NCBI GenBank assembly: GCA_963828185.1
Contig: CAWHDV010000019.1
Coordinates: forward strand, 124,001-188,000
Direction of reading: 5' to 3'
DNA length: 64,000 bases
Origin: Rhodoblastus sp963828185
Lineage (GTDB): Bacteria > Pseudomonadota > Alphaproteobacteria > Rhizobiales > Beijerinckiaceae
This document shows, piece after piece, positions 34,956 through 42,588 of the stretch. Both the position numbers and the translations under genes were made by a program. How positions within the stretch are numbered: position 1 is the first letter of the stretch; every line of letters starts with the position of its first letter. Under the pieces are notes generated by a model, which worked only from the letters and a program-made list of their open reading frames with translations, did not search any database and was not told the origin of the DNA.

Positions 34956-34983
34956 GGCCGCCCCGGCTCCGGCCGGGGCGGCC
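34956..34983 (+). terminator. GC-rich hairpin after the aldehyde dehydrogenase
   Basis: An 11-bp perfect stem (34956-34966 with 34973-34983), six-base loop, starting 7 bases after the stop. No T run follows, so it is either a Rho-assisted end or a stabilising element that lowers expression of the DUF779 gene. Confidence 0.6.
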
Positions 34984-35100
34984 TCCGGATTTGCGAATTC
35001 CCCGATTGCGCGGCGCCGGAAATGGGCCGCGCATTTTTTTGTGCCGCGCGCGCAATCGGTTTATTTCAAACTCCAGAAATGCTGGCGATCGGAGGAGCAA

Positions 35101-35487
35101 ATGCCCGCGCCCAAACGAGTCGACGCCACTGCGGAAACCTTGCTCTGGATTACCCGCCTCAAGGCCAAGCATGGCCCGCTGATGTTCTATCAATCCGCCG
35201 GCTGCTGCGAAGGCTCCGCGCCTTTGTGCTACAGGGACGGGGAATTGTGGGTCGGCCCGAGCGACGTGGCGCTCGGCGAAATCGGCGGCTGCCCGTTCTA
35301 TATCCGCGACAACCAGTTCGAATACTGGCGCCACACCCAGCTGATCATCGACGTGGTCGCGGGCGGCGGCAACGCCTTTTCCATCGAAGGCCCGGAAGGG
35401 ATCAGTTTTCACACGCGCTCGCGCGTCTTCACCGACGCCGAATGCGAAGCGCTGGCGCACGCCGGCGACCCGCCGCGCGCGGGCTGA
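35101..35487 (+). CDS. DUF779 family protein
   Basis: 128 residues. The family pattern is clear: F-Y-Q-S-A-G-C-C-E-G-S-A-P-L-C near residue 30, D-V-x-L-G-x-I-G-G-C-P-F-Y-I, and Q-L-I-I-D-V-V-A-G-G-G-N-A-F-S-I-E near the end. The conserved cysteines suggest a metal or redox site. DUF779 genes almost always follow an ExaC/AcoD-type aldehyde dehydrogenase, as here; the role is unknown. GGAGGAG before ATG 35101 fixes the start. Confidence 0.9.
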   Translation: MPAPKRVDATAETLLWITRLKAKHGPLMFYQSAGCCEGSAPLCYRDGELWVGPSDVALGEIGGCPFYIRDNQFEYWRHTQLIIDVVAGGGNAFSIEGPEGISFHTRSRVFTDAECEALAHAGDPPRAG

Positions 35488-35544
35488 GTTTTCGGGGTGC
35501 GCCAGCCGATTGCCGGGAAACACTGCATAAGTTAAACCGGACGC

Positions 35545-37296
35545 ATGACACCGTCTTCCCGCCCCGTCGATCGTCTGGTTCTCGCTCTGGCGCAGGTCAA
35601 TTGCGTCGTCGGCGCCATCGACGCCAATCTCGACCGCGCCCGCGCGGCGCGAAAGCAGGCGGCGGAATTCGGCGCCGACCTGGTGCTGTTTTCCGAATTG
35701 TTCCTCGCCGGCTATCCGCCCGAAGACCTGGTGCTGCGTCCGGCCTTCCAGGAAGCCTGCCGCACCGCCGCCGAGACACTTGCCCGCGAGACGGCGGACG
35801 GCGGCCCCGCCGTGCTCATCGGCCTGCCCTGGATGCAGGACGGCTTCTGCCACAACGCCTACGCCTTGCTCGATGGCGGCCGCATCAGCGCCGTACGGCT
35901 GAAAGTGGACCTGCCCAATTACGGCGTCTTCGACGAAAAGCGGGTGTTCCGGCCCGGCCCTGCGCCTGGTCCGGTGGCCTTTCGCGGCGTGCGCCTGGGC
36001 TTGCCGATCTGCGAGGACATCTGGGGCCAGGACATCGTCGAAGTTCTGCACGAGACCGGTGCGGAAATCATGCTCTCGCCCAACGGCTCTCCCTATTGGC
36101 GCGGCAAGGATGAGGAACGGCTGAAGGTCGCCACGGCGCGGGTGGTCGAAAGCGGATTGCCGCTGGTCTATCTTAACCAGATCGGCGGCCAGGACGAACT
36201 GGCGTTCGACGGCGGCAGCTTTGTCGTCAACGCCGATTGTGCGCTGGCCGGGCGGCTGCCGTCCTTTGTCGAGACGGTGGCGAAAGTGGTGTTCGAGCGA
36301 CGCAACGGCGGCTGGGCCTGCGTCGAGGCGCCCCAGGCGCCGGCGCTCGGCGACGACGAAGCCGATTACGCGGCTTGCGTGCTGGGCCTGCGCGATTACG
36401 TGGCCAAGAACCATTTTCCCGGAGTCGTCCTGGGCATGTCGGGCGGCGTCGATTCGGCGCTTTGCGCGGCCATGGCGGCCGACGCGCTGGGGCCTTCAAG
36501 CGTCCATGCGATCATGCTGCCCTATCGCTTCACTTCGGGAGAATCGCTGCAAGACGCCGCGGATTGCGTCACGGCGCTGAAGCTGCGCTACGACATCGTC
36601 CCCATCGCCCCGGCGGTCGAAGGTGTGGAGGCGGCGCTGGCGCCGCTGTTCGCCGGGACGCAGCGCGGGGTGACCGAGGAAAACATCCAGGCGCGCACGC
36701 GCGGCGTCCTCCTGATGTCGGTTTCCAACAAATTCGGGCCGATGCTGGTGACCACCGGCAACAAGTCGGAAATGTCGGTCGGCTACGCCACGCTCTACGG
36801 CGACATGAACGGCGGCTTCAACCCGATCAAGGACCTTTACAAGACCCAGGTCTTCCGCCTTTGCGCCCTGCGCAACCGCTGGAAGCCGGATGGCGCGCTC
36901 GGACCGGACGGGCCGGTCATCCCCGAAAACATCATCACGAAGCCGCCGACCGCCGAATTGCGCGAGAACCAGAAGGACCAGGATTCGCTGCCGCCCTATG
37001 ACGCGCTCGACGACATGCTCGAGTGTCTGGTGGAAAGGGACATGCGCGTCTCCGACATTGTCGCGAGGGGCCATGATCTTGAAGTGGTGCGAAAGATCGA
37101 GCGCCTGCTCTATCTCGCCGAATACAAGCGCCGCCAGTCGGCGCCCGGCGTTAAAGTGACGCGGAAGAACTTTGGCCGCGACCGCCGCTATCCGATCGTC
37201 AACGCCTTTCGCGATCCCGGCGCGCCGGCCCATGCGCCCGACGCGGCGATTTCCCCGCCCGATGTTTACGGTTCAAGCGAAAGGTTCGAGGATTAG
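35545..37296 (+). CDS. nadE: glutamine-dependent NAD+ synthetase
   Basis: 583 residues. The N-terminal nitrilase-type glutaminase domain (about 10-260) contains the catalytic Glu in F-S-E-L-F, Lys in R-L-K-V-D-L-P-N-Y-G-V-F, and Cys in L-P-I-C-E-D-I-W. The C-terminal synthetase domain (about 275-560) has the ATP-pyrophosphatase motif S-G-G-V-D-S-A and T-T-G-N-K-S-E. It amidates nicotinic acid adenine dinucleotide with ammonia from glutamine. Its stop is followed by a 9-bp hairpin. No operon partner. Confidence 0.96.
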   Translation: MTPSSRPVDRLVLALAQVNCVVGAIDANLDRARAARKQAAEFGADLVLFSELFLAGYPPEDLVLRPAFQEACRTAAETLARETADGGPAVLIGLPWMQDGFCHNAYALLDGGRISAVRLKVDLPNYGVFDEKRVFRPGPAPGPVAFRGVRLGLPICEDIWGQDIVEVLHETGAEIMLSPNGSPYWRGKDEERLKVATARVVESGLPLVYLNQIGGQDELAFDGGSFVVNADCALAGRLPSFVETVAKVVFERRNGGWACVEAPQAPALGDDEADYAACVLGLRDYVAKNHFPGVVLGMSGGVDSALCAAMAADALGPSSVHAIMLPYRFTSGESLQDAADCVTALKLRYDIVPIAPAVEGVEAALAPLFAGTQRGVTEENIQARTRGVLLMSVSNKFGPMLVTTGNKSEMSVGYATLYGDMNGGFNPIKDLYKTQVFRLCALRNRWKPDGALGPDGPVIPENIITKPPTAELRENQKDQDSLPPYDALDDMLECLVERDMRVSDIVARGHDLEVVRKIERLLYLAEYKRRQSAPGVKVTRKNFGRDRRYPIVNAFRDPGAPAHAPDAAISPPDVYGSSERFED

Positions 37297-37338
37297 CAAG
37301 CGGCTTGACCAAGCACCGGAATGAGACGAACCTTCCAC

Positions 37339-37364
37339 GCTTCCCGGGCGTAATACCGGGAAGC
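37339..37364 (+). terminator. hairpin after nadE
   Basis: GCTTCCCGG (37339-37347) pairs perfectly with CCGGGAAGC (37356-37364), loop of eight bases. It lies 43 bases past the nadE stop. There is no T run, so termination is only probable. Confidence 0.5.
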
Positions 37365-37423
37365 TCGGCAAAAGCCCTTGAAGACCGCGGCAGGCGGCGA
37401 AAAGGGGCGGGGAGGGGAGATCC

Positions 37424-37721
37424 ATGTGCCATTTTTTCGCCAACCAGCATCCGGACAGCTACGCCTATGAGACCCGTTCGATCCGGCTGAACGGCCAATC
37501 GACCAGCATCCGCCTGGAAAAGATGTTCTGGCGAACTCCTGGGCGAGATCGCGGAGCAGCAGGGCATGAGCGTGCCGCGCTTCATTTCGACGCTGCACGG
37601 CGAAGTGCTCAACCTGTGGGGCGAGGTGGCGAATTTCACCTCGCACCTGCGTTGCATCTGCATCGTGGCGCTCGAAAACAAGACGATCGACCCGGTTGTG
37701 AAACAGCGCCAGGTGGCCTGA
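37424..37721 (+). pseudogene. ribbon-helix-helix (RHH_4) domain protein, frameshifted
   Basis: The frame from ATG 37424 gives the start of an RHH_4-type protein (M-C-H-F-F-A-N-Q, E-T-R-S-I-R-L-N-G, T-S-I-R-L-E-K-M-F-W) and then runs out of family. One base later the family sequence continues in another frame: E-L-L-G-E-I-A-E-Q-Q, V-P-R-F-I-S-T-L-H-G-E-V, ending at 37721. Dropping one C near 37532 restores a protein of about 98 residues. These are small DNA-binding proteins of unknown target. GGGAGGGGAG upstream supports the start. A real mutation or a base-call error are both possible. Confidence 0.7.
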
Positions 37722-37840
37722 ATGCTTTGACGAAATTTTGATCGGGCGTAGCAACCCGATACCACCTTGCCGCCAAACTCGCCGTTACTCTTCAGTCTTG
37801 CGCGCGCCGCGCTTCCCGCGGGGCCCGACAGGAATGGAAA

Positions 37841-38236
37841 ATGGCCAAGGCGATCCATGCGATGATCCGCGTTCTCGACGAGCAGCGGGCAGTCGATTTC
37901 TATGACAAGGCGTTCGGGCTCAAGACGTCGAGCCGCCTCGATTTTCCCACCTTCACCCTGACCTACCTTCGCAATGCGCAAGCCGATTTCGAGCTCGAAC
38001 TGACGGTCAACAAGGACCGGACAGAACCCTATGCGCATGGCGACGGCTACGGCCATGTCGCCTTCGTGGTCGACGATCTCGCAACCGAGCACGCGCGCTT
38101 CCGCAAGCTTGGACTGAACCCTCTCGACATCAAGGAGTTCAGTCCCGAGGGCAAGCTGATCGCGCGCTTCTTCTTCGTCCAGGACCCCGACGGGTACAAG
38201 ATCGAGGTGATCCAGCGCCACGGCCACTATCAGTAA
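37841..38236 (+). CDS. VOC family protein, glyoxalase I-like
   Basis: 131 residues, two beta-alpha-beta3 modules. The first metal ligand is in A-I-H-A-M-I-R-V-L-D, F-E-L-E-L-T gives the glutamate, G-H-V-A-F-V-V-D the second histidine, and Y-K-I-E-V-I-Q-R the final glutamate. These are the four metal-binding positions of glyoxalase I (lactoylglutathione lyase), which detoxifies methylglyoxal with glutathione. The protein is close to the bacterial GloA length. Substrate assignment is by family; it stands alone before the GMC dehydrogenase pair. Confidence 0.85.
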   Translation: MAKAIHAMIRVLDEQRAVDFYDKAFGLKTSSRLDFPTFTLTYLRNAQADFELELTVNKDRTEPYAHGDGYGHVAFVVDDLATEHARFRKLGLNPLDIKEFSPEGKLIARFFFVQDPDGYKIEVIQRHGHYQ

Positions 38237-38297
38237 GCCAACGGCAAATCGAAGCAAAAATACGAGACAAAAACACAAGAATGAACGGGAGGAAAAA

Positions 38298-38846
38298 ATG
38301 CATCATCACCACGACGCGGGCGAACCGCAGTCGCCAGGCCGCCGCATCTTCCTGCAGCGGTCGTCGCGGATCGCCTTCGCGGCGGCCGTCACGGTCTCCT
38401 CGGCCGGCGCGCTGATCAATGCGCCCGAAGCCTGGGAACTCGAAGTCAACGGCTTGAAACCCGAGACCATGAAGACGCTGATCCTGATGTCGCGCGACAT
38501 CTATCCGCACGACAAGATCGCCGACCGGTTCTACGCCATAGCTGCAAAACCCTTCGACCAGAAGGCTTCGGCCGATCCGGCGCAGAAGGAGATTTTCGAG
38601 AAGGGCGTGGCGCAGCTGAACGCCCTTGCCGGACCGGGCGGCTACACCGGCCTGCCGTGGGAAGCCGACCGCGTCTCGCTGCTGCGCAAGATCTCGGATA
38701 CGCCGATGTTCGAGACGGTGCGCTCCACCCTCGTCGTCTCCCTCTACAACCAGAAGGATGTCTGGCCGATCTTCGGCTACGAGGGCGAGTCCTTTTCCAA
38801 GGGCGGCTACATCCACCGGGGCTTCAACGACCTCGACTGGCTGTGA
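38298..38846 (+). CDS. gluconate 2-dehydrogenase subunit 3-like protein (GMC partner)
   Basis: 182 residues. A twin-arginine type leader (G-R-R-I-F-L-Q-R-S-S) is followed by a helical domain with the subunit 3 signature: R-D-I-Y-P-H-D near residue 70 and the final G-G-Y-I-H-R-G-F-N-D-L-D-W. This small subunit chaperones and exports the flavin subunit of membrane gluconate/sorbitol-type dehydrogenases. GGGAGG precedes the ATG. The large subunit gene follows after 33 bases. The cytochrome c subunit usually found with such pairs is missing here. Confidence 0.85.
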   Translation: MHHHHDAGEPQSPGRRIFLQRSSRIAFAAAVTVSSAGALINAPEAWELEVNGLKPETMKTLILMSRDIYPHDKIADRFYAIAAKPFDQKASADPAQKEIFEKGVAQLNALAGPGGYTGLPWEADRVSLLRKISDTPMFETVRSTLVVSLYNQKDVWPIFGYEGESFSKGGYIHRGFNDLDWL

Positions 38847-38879
38847 ACCCACAAGAAGAATTGCAAGGGGAGACGGACA

Positions 38880-40451
38880 ATGGCGGCGAAATTCAATCTC
38901 GACGACGACAACATGGTCGTCATCATCGGCTCCGGCGCGGGCGGCGGCACCCTGGGCAACGAACTGGCGCAGAAGGGCGTCAATGTCGTGATCCTCGAAG
39001 CCGGCGCGCGGCACGATTACACCGACTTCGTCAATGACGAATGGGCGAGCTTCGCCCAGCTCGCCTGGACCGACACGCGCGTCAGCTCGGGCACGTGGCG
39101 GGTGGCGAAGAACTTCCCCAACCTGCCGGCCTGGATCGTCAAGGCGGTGGGCGGCACGACGACCCACTGGGCGGGCGCCTCGCTGCGCTTCCAGCCGCAT
39201 GAGTTCAAGGCGCTGACGAGCTACGGCCAGATCGCCGGCGCCAACCTGCTCGACTGGCCCATCACGCTCGAAGAGATGGAGCCCTATTACGCCCGAGCCG
39301 AGGACAAGATGGGCGTCACCCGCACCAACGCGATCGCCGGCCTGCCCGGCAACAATAATTTCAAGGTCATGAAGGCCGGCGCCGACAAGCTCGGCTACAA
39401 GGACTGCAACACCGGCCACATGGCCATCAATTCTGCGCCGCGCGACAATCGCAACGCCTGCCAGCAGACCGGCTTCTGCTTCCAGGGCTGCAAATGGGGC
39501 GCCAAATGGTCCACGCTCTACACGGAAATCCCCAAGGGCGAGGCCACCGGCAAGATGGAGGTGCGGCCCGAGTCACGCGTGCTGCGGATCGAGCATGACG
39601 CCAGCGGCAAGGTCAACGCCGTCATTTACGTGGACAAGGATGGAAAGCAGCAGAAACAGAAGGCGCGCATCGTCGCCGTCGCCGGCAATTCGCTGGAAAG
39701 CCCGCGCCTGCTGCTGAACTCTTCATCGTCGAAGTTCCCCGACGGGCTCGCCAATTCCTCGGGCCAGGTCGGGCGCAATTACATGCGCCACGTCACCGGC
39801 TCGGTCTACGGCGTGTTCGAAAAGCCGGTGCACATGTATCGCGGCACGACCATGGCCGGCATCATCCGCGACGAGGCCCGCCTCGATCCGAGCCGCGGCT
39901 TTGTCGGCGGCTACGAGTTCGAAACCCTGTCGCTGGGCGTGCCCTTCATGGCGGCCTTCCTCGATCCCGGCGCGTGGGGACGCGAATTCACCAGCGCCAT
40001 GGACGATTATCCCAATATGGCGGGCATGTGGATCGTCGGCGAGGACCTGCCGCAGGAGGCCAACCGCGTCACGCTCCACCCGACCATCAAGGACAAGTTC
40101 GGCGTGCCGGTCGCCGACGTGCGTTTCGACGACCACCCCAATGACGTCGCCATGCGCAACCACGCCTATGAGCAGGGAAAGAAAATCTACGAGGCGGTCG
40201 GGGCGGTCCGCACCCTGCCGACGCCGCCCTATCCCTCGACGCATAATCTCGGCACTAACAGGATGGCCGAGAAGCCTGGGGATGGCGTCGTCAACAAATG
40301 GGGCCAGAGCCACGACATCAAGAACCTGTTCGTGTCCGATGGCAGCCAGTTCACCACCAGCGCGGCGGAGAACCCGACCCTGACCATCGTCTCGCTGGCG
40401 ATCCGCCAGGCGGACTATATCGCCCGGCAGATGAGCGCCCGGACGATTTGA
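38880..40451 (+). CDS. GMC family FAD-dependent dehydrogenase, large subunit
   Basis: 523 residues. The FAD motif G-S-G-A-G-G-G-T-L-G lies near residue 17, E-A-G follows at the end of the second strand, and G-G-T-T-T-H-W-A-G-A is the GMC signature. The active-site histidine is in S-T-H-N-L-G-T-N-R-M and the conserved Asn in A-E-N-P-T-L-T. It resembles the large subunit of gluconate/sorbitol/alcohol dehydrogenases that act in the periplasm through a twin-arginine-exported small subunit. Substrate unknown. No cytochrome subunit gene follows; electrons must go to another carrier. Confidence 0.9.
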   Translation: MAAKFNLDDDNMVVIIGSGAGGGTLGNELAQKGVNVVILEAGARHDYTDFVNDEWASFAQLAWTDTRVSSGTWRVAKNFPNLPAWIVKAVGGTTTHWAGASLRFQPHEFKALTSYGQIAGANLLDWPITLEEMEPYYARAEDKMGVTRTNAIAGLPGNNNFKVMKAGADKLGYKDCNTGHMAINSAPRDNRNACQQTGFCFQGCKWGAKWSTLYTEIPKGEATGKMEVRPESRVLRIEHDASGKVNAVIYVDKDGKQQKQKARIVAVAGNSLESPRLLLNSSSSKFPDGLANSSGQVGRNYMRHVTGSVYGVFEKPVHMYRGTTMAGIIRDEARLDPSRGFVGGYEFETLSLGVPFMAAFLDPGAWGREFTSAMDDYPNMAGMWIVGEDLPQEANRVTLHPTIKDKFGVPVADVRFDDHPNDVAMRNHAYEQGKKIYEAVGAVRTLPTPPYPSTHNLGTNRMAEKPGDGVVNKWGQSHDIKNLFVSDGSQFTTSAAENPTLTIVSLAIRQADYIARQMSARTI

Positions 40452-40452
40452 C

Positions 40453-40515
40453 GAGACTTGCGATCCGAGAGACTTGCGATCCGAGAGGCTTGCGATCCGA
40501 GAGGCTCGCATCTGA
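40453..40515 (+). repeat. 16-bp tandem repeat after the GMC gene
   Basis: Three copies of GAG(A/G)CTTGCGATCCGA (40453-40468, 40469-40484, 40485-40500) and a degenerate fourth (40501-40515), starting two bases after the GMC stop codon. Simple slippage-type array; no coding role seen. Confidence 0.85.
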
Positions 40516-40520
40516 GGGAA

Positions 40521-40545
40521 GAGGAGAGCCTGATCGGCTCTCCTC
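40521..40545. terminator. hairpin between GMC and His-rich genes
   Basis: GAGGAGAGCC (40521-40530) pairs perfectly with GGCTCTCCTC (40536-40545), five-base loop. It lies between two convergent genes, 8 bases past the stop of the His-rich gene. No T run on either side. Confidence 0.65.
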
Positions 40546-40552
40546 GCCCGAT

Positions 40553-40756
40553 TCACTTCGACGAGTGCGCGTGGGCGGTCGCTGTGTGCTTGTGGGCAAG
40601 CTCGGCGTGGTGGTGCGCCATGGCGGTGTGTTTCTTGGCTTCGGCGTGTTCACCATGCGAATGGTGATGGGCGGCCTGGTGATGGTGGTGCGCGGCCGCA
40701 TGGTGGTGGCCCGCCGCGGTGTGGTGATGTTCGATAGCCGGATGATTTTCTGCCAT
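40553..40756 (-). CDS. small histidine-rich protein
   Basis: 67 residues, 24 of them histidine, in runs of two to four (H-H-H-T-A-A-G-H-H-H, A-A-H-H-H-H-Q, A-M-A-H-H-H-A), the remainder mostly alanine, glutamate and lysine. No signal peptide, so probably cytoplasmic. GGGAG lies 7 bases before the ATG and a hairpin follows the stop, both supporting a true gene. The composition suggests binding of Ni, Zn, Cu or Co ions, as metal store, buffer or chaperone tail. I do not recognise a named family. Confidence 0.75.
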   Translation of the reverse strand: MAENHPAIEHHHTAAGHHHAAAHHHHQAAHHHSHGEHAEAKKHTAMAHHHAELAHKHTATAHAHSSK

Positions 40757-41118
40757 TTTGGTGCTCCCTCAATAAGTATCAGTGGCTTGTAATTCTTGCT
40801 GTTTCAAACCACCGGCGAGATCTTTACCACAAGTGCTTATTGCAGGCAAATCTTCGTTGCCGCAGACGTCTCTGTCTATTGCGACAATTTTGCGATAAGC
40901 AAGTGTAGGCGGCAATAAAGCGCTTTGTTATTCAAATATTTAGCATAAAATGATGGAAGTGCTGCGGCGGCCGGCCAAGGCCGCCGCCGCCCCGCCTCAA
41001 GGGCAGCGCCAAAAATGCGACGGGCCGGCAAATGCGAAAGGCCGGCAAATGCGAAGGGCCGCCTTTGGCGGGCGGCCCTTCCATTGTCAGACCGCAAAGC
41101 GGCAAAAAAACCCGTCGG
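40757..41118. other. intergenic region with tandem repeat and hairpin
   Basis: No gene. A 17-bp unit (GGCCGGCAAATGCGAA plus A or G) is duplicated at 41023-41039 and 41040-41056. Directly behind it is a perfect 10-bp hairpin, AAGGGCCGCC (41054-41063) with GGCGGCCCTT (41071-41080), which could end transcription coming from the right. The left part (about 40790-40950) is relatively AT-rich and probably holds the promoter of the His-rich gene. Confidence 0.55.
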
Positions 41119-41199
41119 TCAGGCGGTGAGCGCCCCCAGAAGGGTTGTTTCATTCCGGATCCCGGAAGCCGGCATGTGCGGCGCAAAACAATGAGACAC
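41119..41199 (-). CDS. possible 26-residue peptide gene
   Basis: A GTG at 41199 stands 6 bases after AAAGGAGG (41206-41213), the best ribosome binding site in the window. The product starts M-S-H-C-F-A-P-H and ends L-L-G-A-L-T-A; it has one cysteine and a hydrophobic tail. A T7 run (41104-41110) and the hairpin at 41054-41080 follow. It lies 84 bases behind the glycosyltransferase stop. A second frame over the same bases (35 codons, from the ATG near 41255) has no ribosome site. Could be a leader or a small secreted/processed peptide; function unknown. Confidence 0.35.
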   Translation of the reverse strand: MSHCFAPHMPASGIRNETTLLGALTA

Positions 41200-41283
41200 G
41201 GAACACCTCCTTTCGGTTGTTGACGATGAACCCATGCTGCCGCATTTCCGCGTTCATGCCAAGCGGAGGCATTGCCGATGCGC

Positions 41284-42447
41284 TCAGGCCGCGCCGTCCA
41301 CGGTCTTTTCGCCGCTTTCGCTCACGGTCATGGAATTGCCGAGCCAGACAAAATCGTCGCCGAGCCAGCCGTCGATCCAGATCACCGGGAACAGCAGGTC
41401 GCGCAGCAGATAGGCGAAAGGCGAGATGACACTGATCGGCCAGCGCAGGCTGAGGTTCATCATGGTCTCCGGCGCATGCCAGAGCGCGGCGACCAGCGCT
41501 GCCGCCGTCCAGGGCTCGAAGCCGAAATCGCGCGCGGCGTAAGCGCCGGCGAGGATCGGCAGGAGCGAGCCGGCGAAAATTTCCGGCGCGTACATCAGCG
41601 GGAAGCTGGCGCGGCGCAGGCGCGCCCAGCGCGTTTGGCGCTGGTAGATGGCGCGCAGCGTGCGCGGCCCGAGCGGCTGGCCGAAGGGACGATCGACCAG
41701 GGCGACGGTCATCCCGGCGTTGCGCACCAGCTTGGTGGCGGCGGCGTCCTCGGCGATTTCCGACGCCAGCGCGGCGATGCCGCCGGCCGCCTCGACGATC
41801 TCGCGTCGCCACATCATGCTCTTGCCCTGGGCAAAGCCCGCGCCGATGGCGTCGGCGCAGAATTGCCAGCGCGCCTGGAAGGAGTTCAGAAACGCGCATT
41901 CGAGCTGGGCGCGAAAACCCTGCGGCATGACGCCGAGCGGCGGCGAGCAGACGAGGCCGATTTTCGGCGTGAAGCGCACCAGCATCTGCTGGAGATAATC
42001 TTTCGGCGCGAGCACGTTCGAATCGGCCAGCACGATCCACTGGTGTTTCGCCGCCTGCCAGCCCTTGAAGCAATTGTTGAGCTTCGGGTTGGGGCTGATC
42101 GGATCGTCGCCGACCAGCAGGCGGCCGCGCCCCTCCGGCTGGCTCAAAAGCAGCTTTTCGATCAGCGGAATGATCGGATCATTCTTCTTCTGCACGCAGA
42201 ACAGCACTTCATAATCGGGGTAATCGAGTTCGAAAGTCGAGCGAAGCGTCTGTTCCGAAAAGGTTTCAAGTCCGCAGACGGGTCGGACGATACTGACCGG
42301 CGGCGTCGGATCGGCGAGGCCCGCCGAAAGCAGGCGGCCGTCGAGCGGCTCCTTGCGCTGGCGGCAGCGCCAGGCGGCGAGCGCCAGGGAGACGAGATTG
42401 AACAGGGTCAGTACCAGGCAAAAGCCCGCGGCGACAATTCCAGTCAT
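41284..42447 (-). CDS. ceramide glucosyltransferase-like GT2/GT21 enzyme (HpnI-like)
   Basis: 387 residues. An N-terminal membrane helix, then a GT-A domain with V-S-I-V-R-P-V-C-G, L-A-D-S-N-V as the first Asp motif, E-D-A-A-A-T as a later acidic motif, and Y-Q-R-Q-T-R-W as the Q-x-x-R-W signature. Two or three membrane helices close the protein. The family includes bacterial HpnI, which adds N-acetylglucosamine to bacteriohopanetetrol, and ceramide glucosyltransferases. Without hpn neighbours the acceptor lipid is uncertain. ATG 42447 is preferred over TTG 42456. Confidence 0.82.
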   Translation of the reverse strand: MTGIVAAGFCLVLTLFNLVSLALAAWRCRQRKEPLDGRLLSAGLADPTPPVSIVRPVCGLETFSEQTLRSTFELDYPDYEVLFCVQKKNDPIIPLIEKLLLSQPEGRGRLLVGDDPISPNPKLNNCFKGWQAAKHQWIVLADSNVLAPKDYLQQMLVRFTPKIGLVCSPPLGVMPQGFRAQLECAFLNSFQARWQFCADAIGAGFAQGKSMMWRREIVEAAGGIAALASEIAEDAAATKLVRNAGMTVALVDRPFGQPLGPRTLRAIYQRQTRWARLRRASFPLMYAPEIFAGSLLPILAGAYAARDFGFEPWTAAALVAALWHAPETMMNLSLRWPISVISPFAYLLRDLLFPVIWIDGWLGDDFVWLGNSMTVSESGEKTVDGAA

Positions 42448-42588
42448 CCCAGTCAAGCTCTTTCTCTATCGATCGTTTCATTCGTCAGGCGACGCAGCCT
42501 GTTGCGCTTATGCGCATTTTTTTTCACGATTCTATGACAATTGCGAAGTCGTGACGAAACGGTCCAAAGGCGTTACACCAGTGCCATC

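Noticed and set aside
40441..40520. CRISPR array
   Set aside because: The repeat units are directly adjacent without spacers and no cas genes are near; it is a simple tandem repeat.
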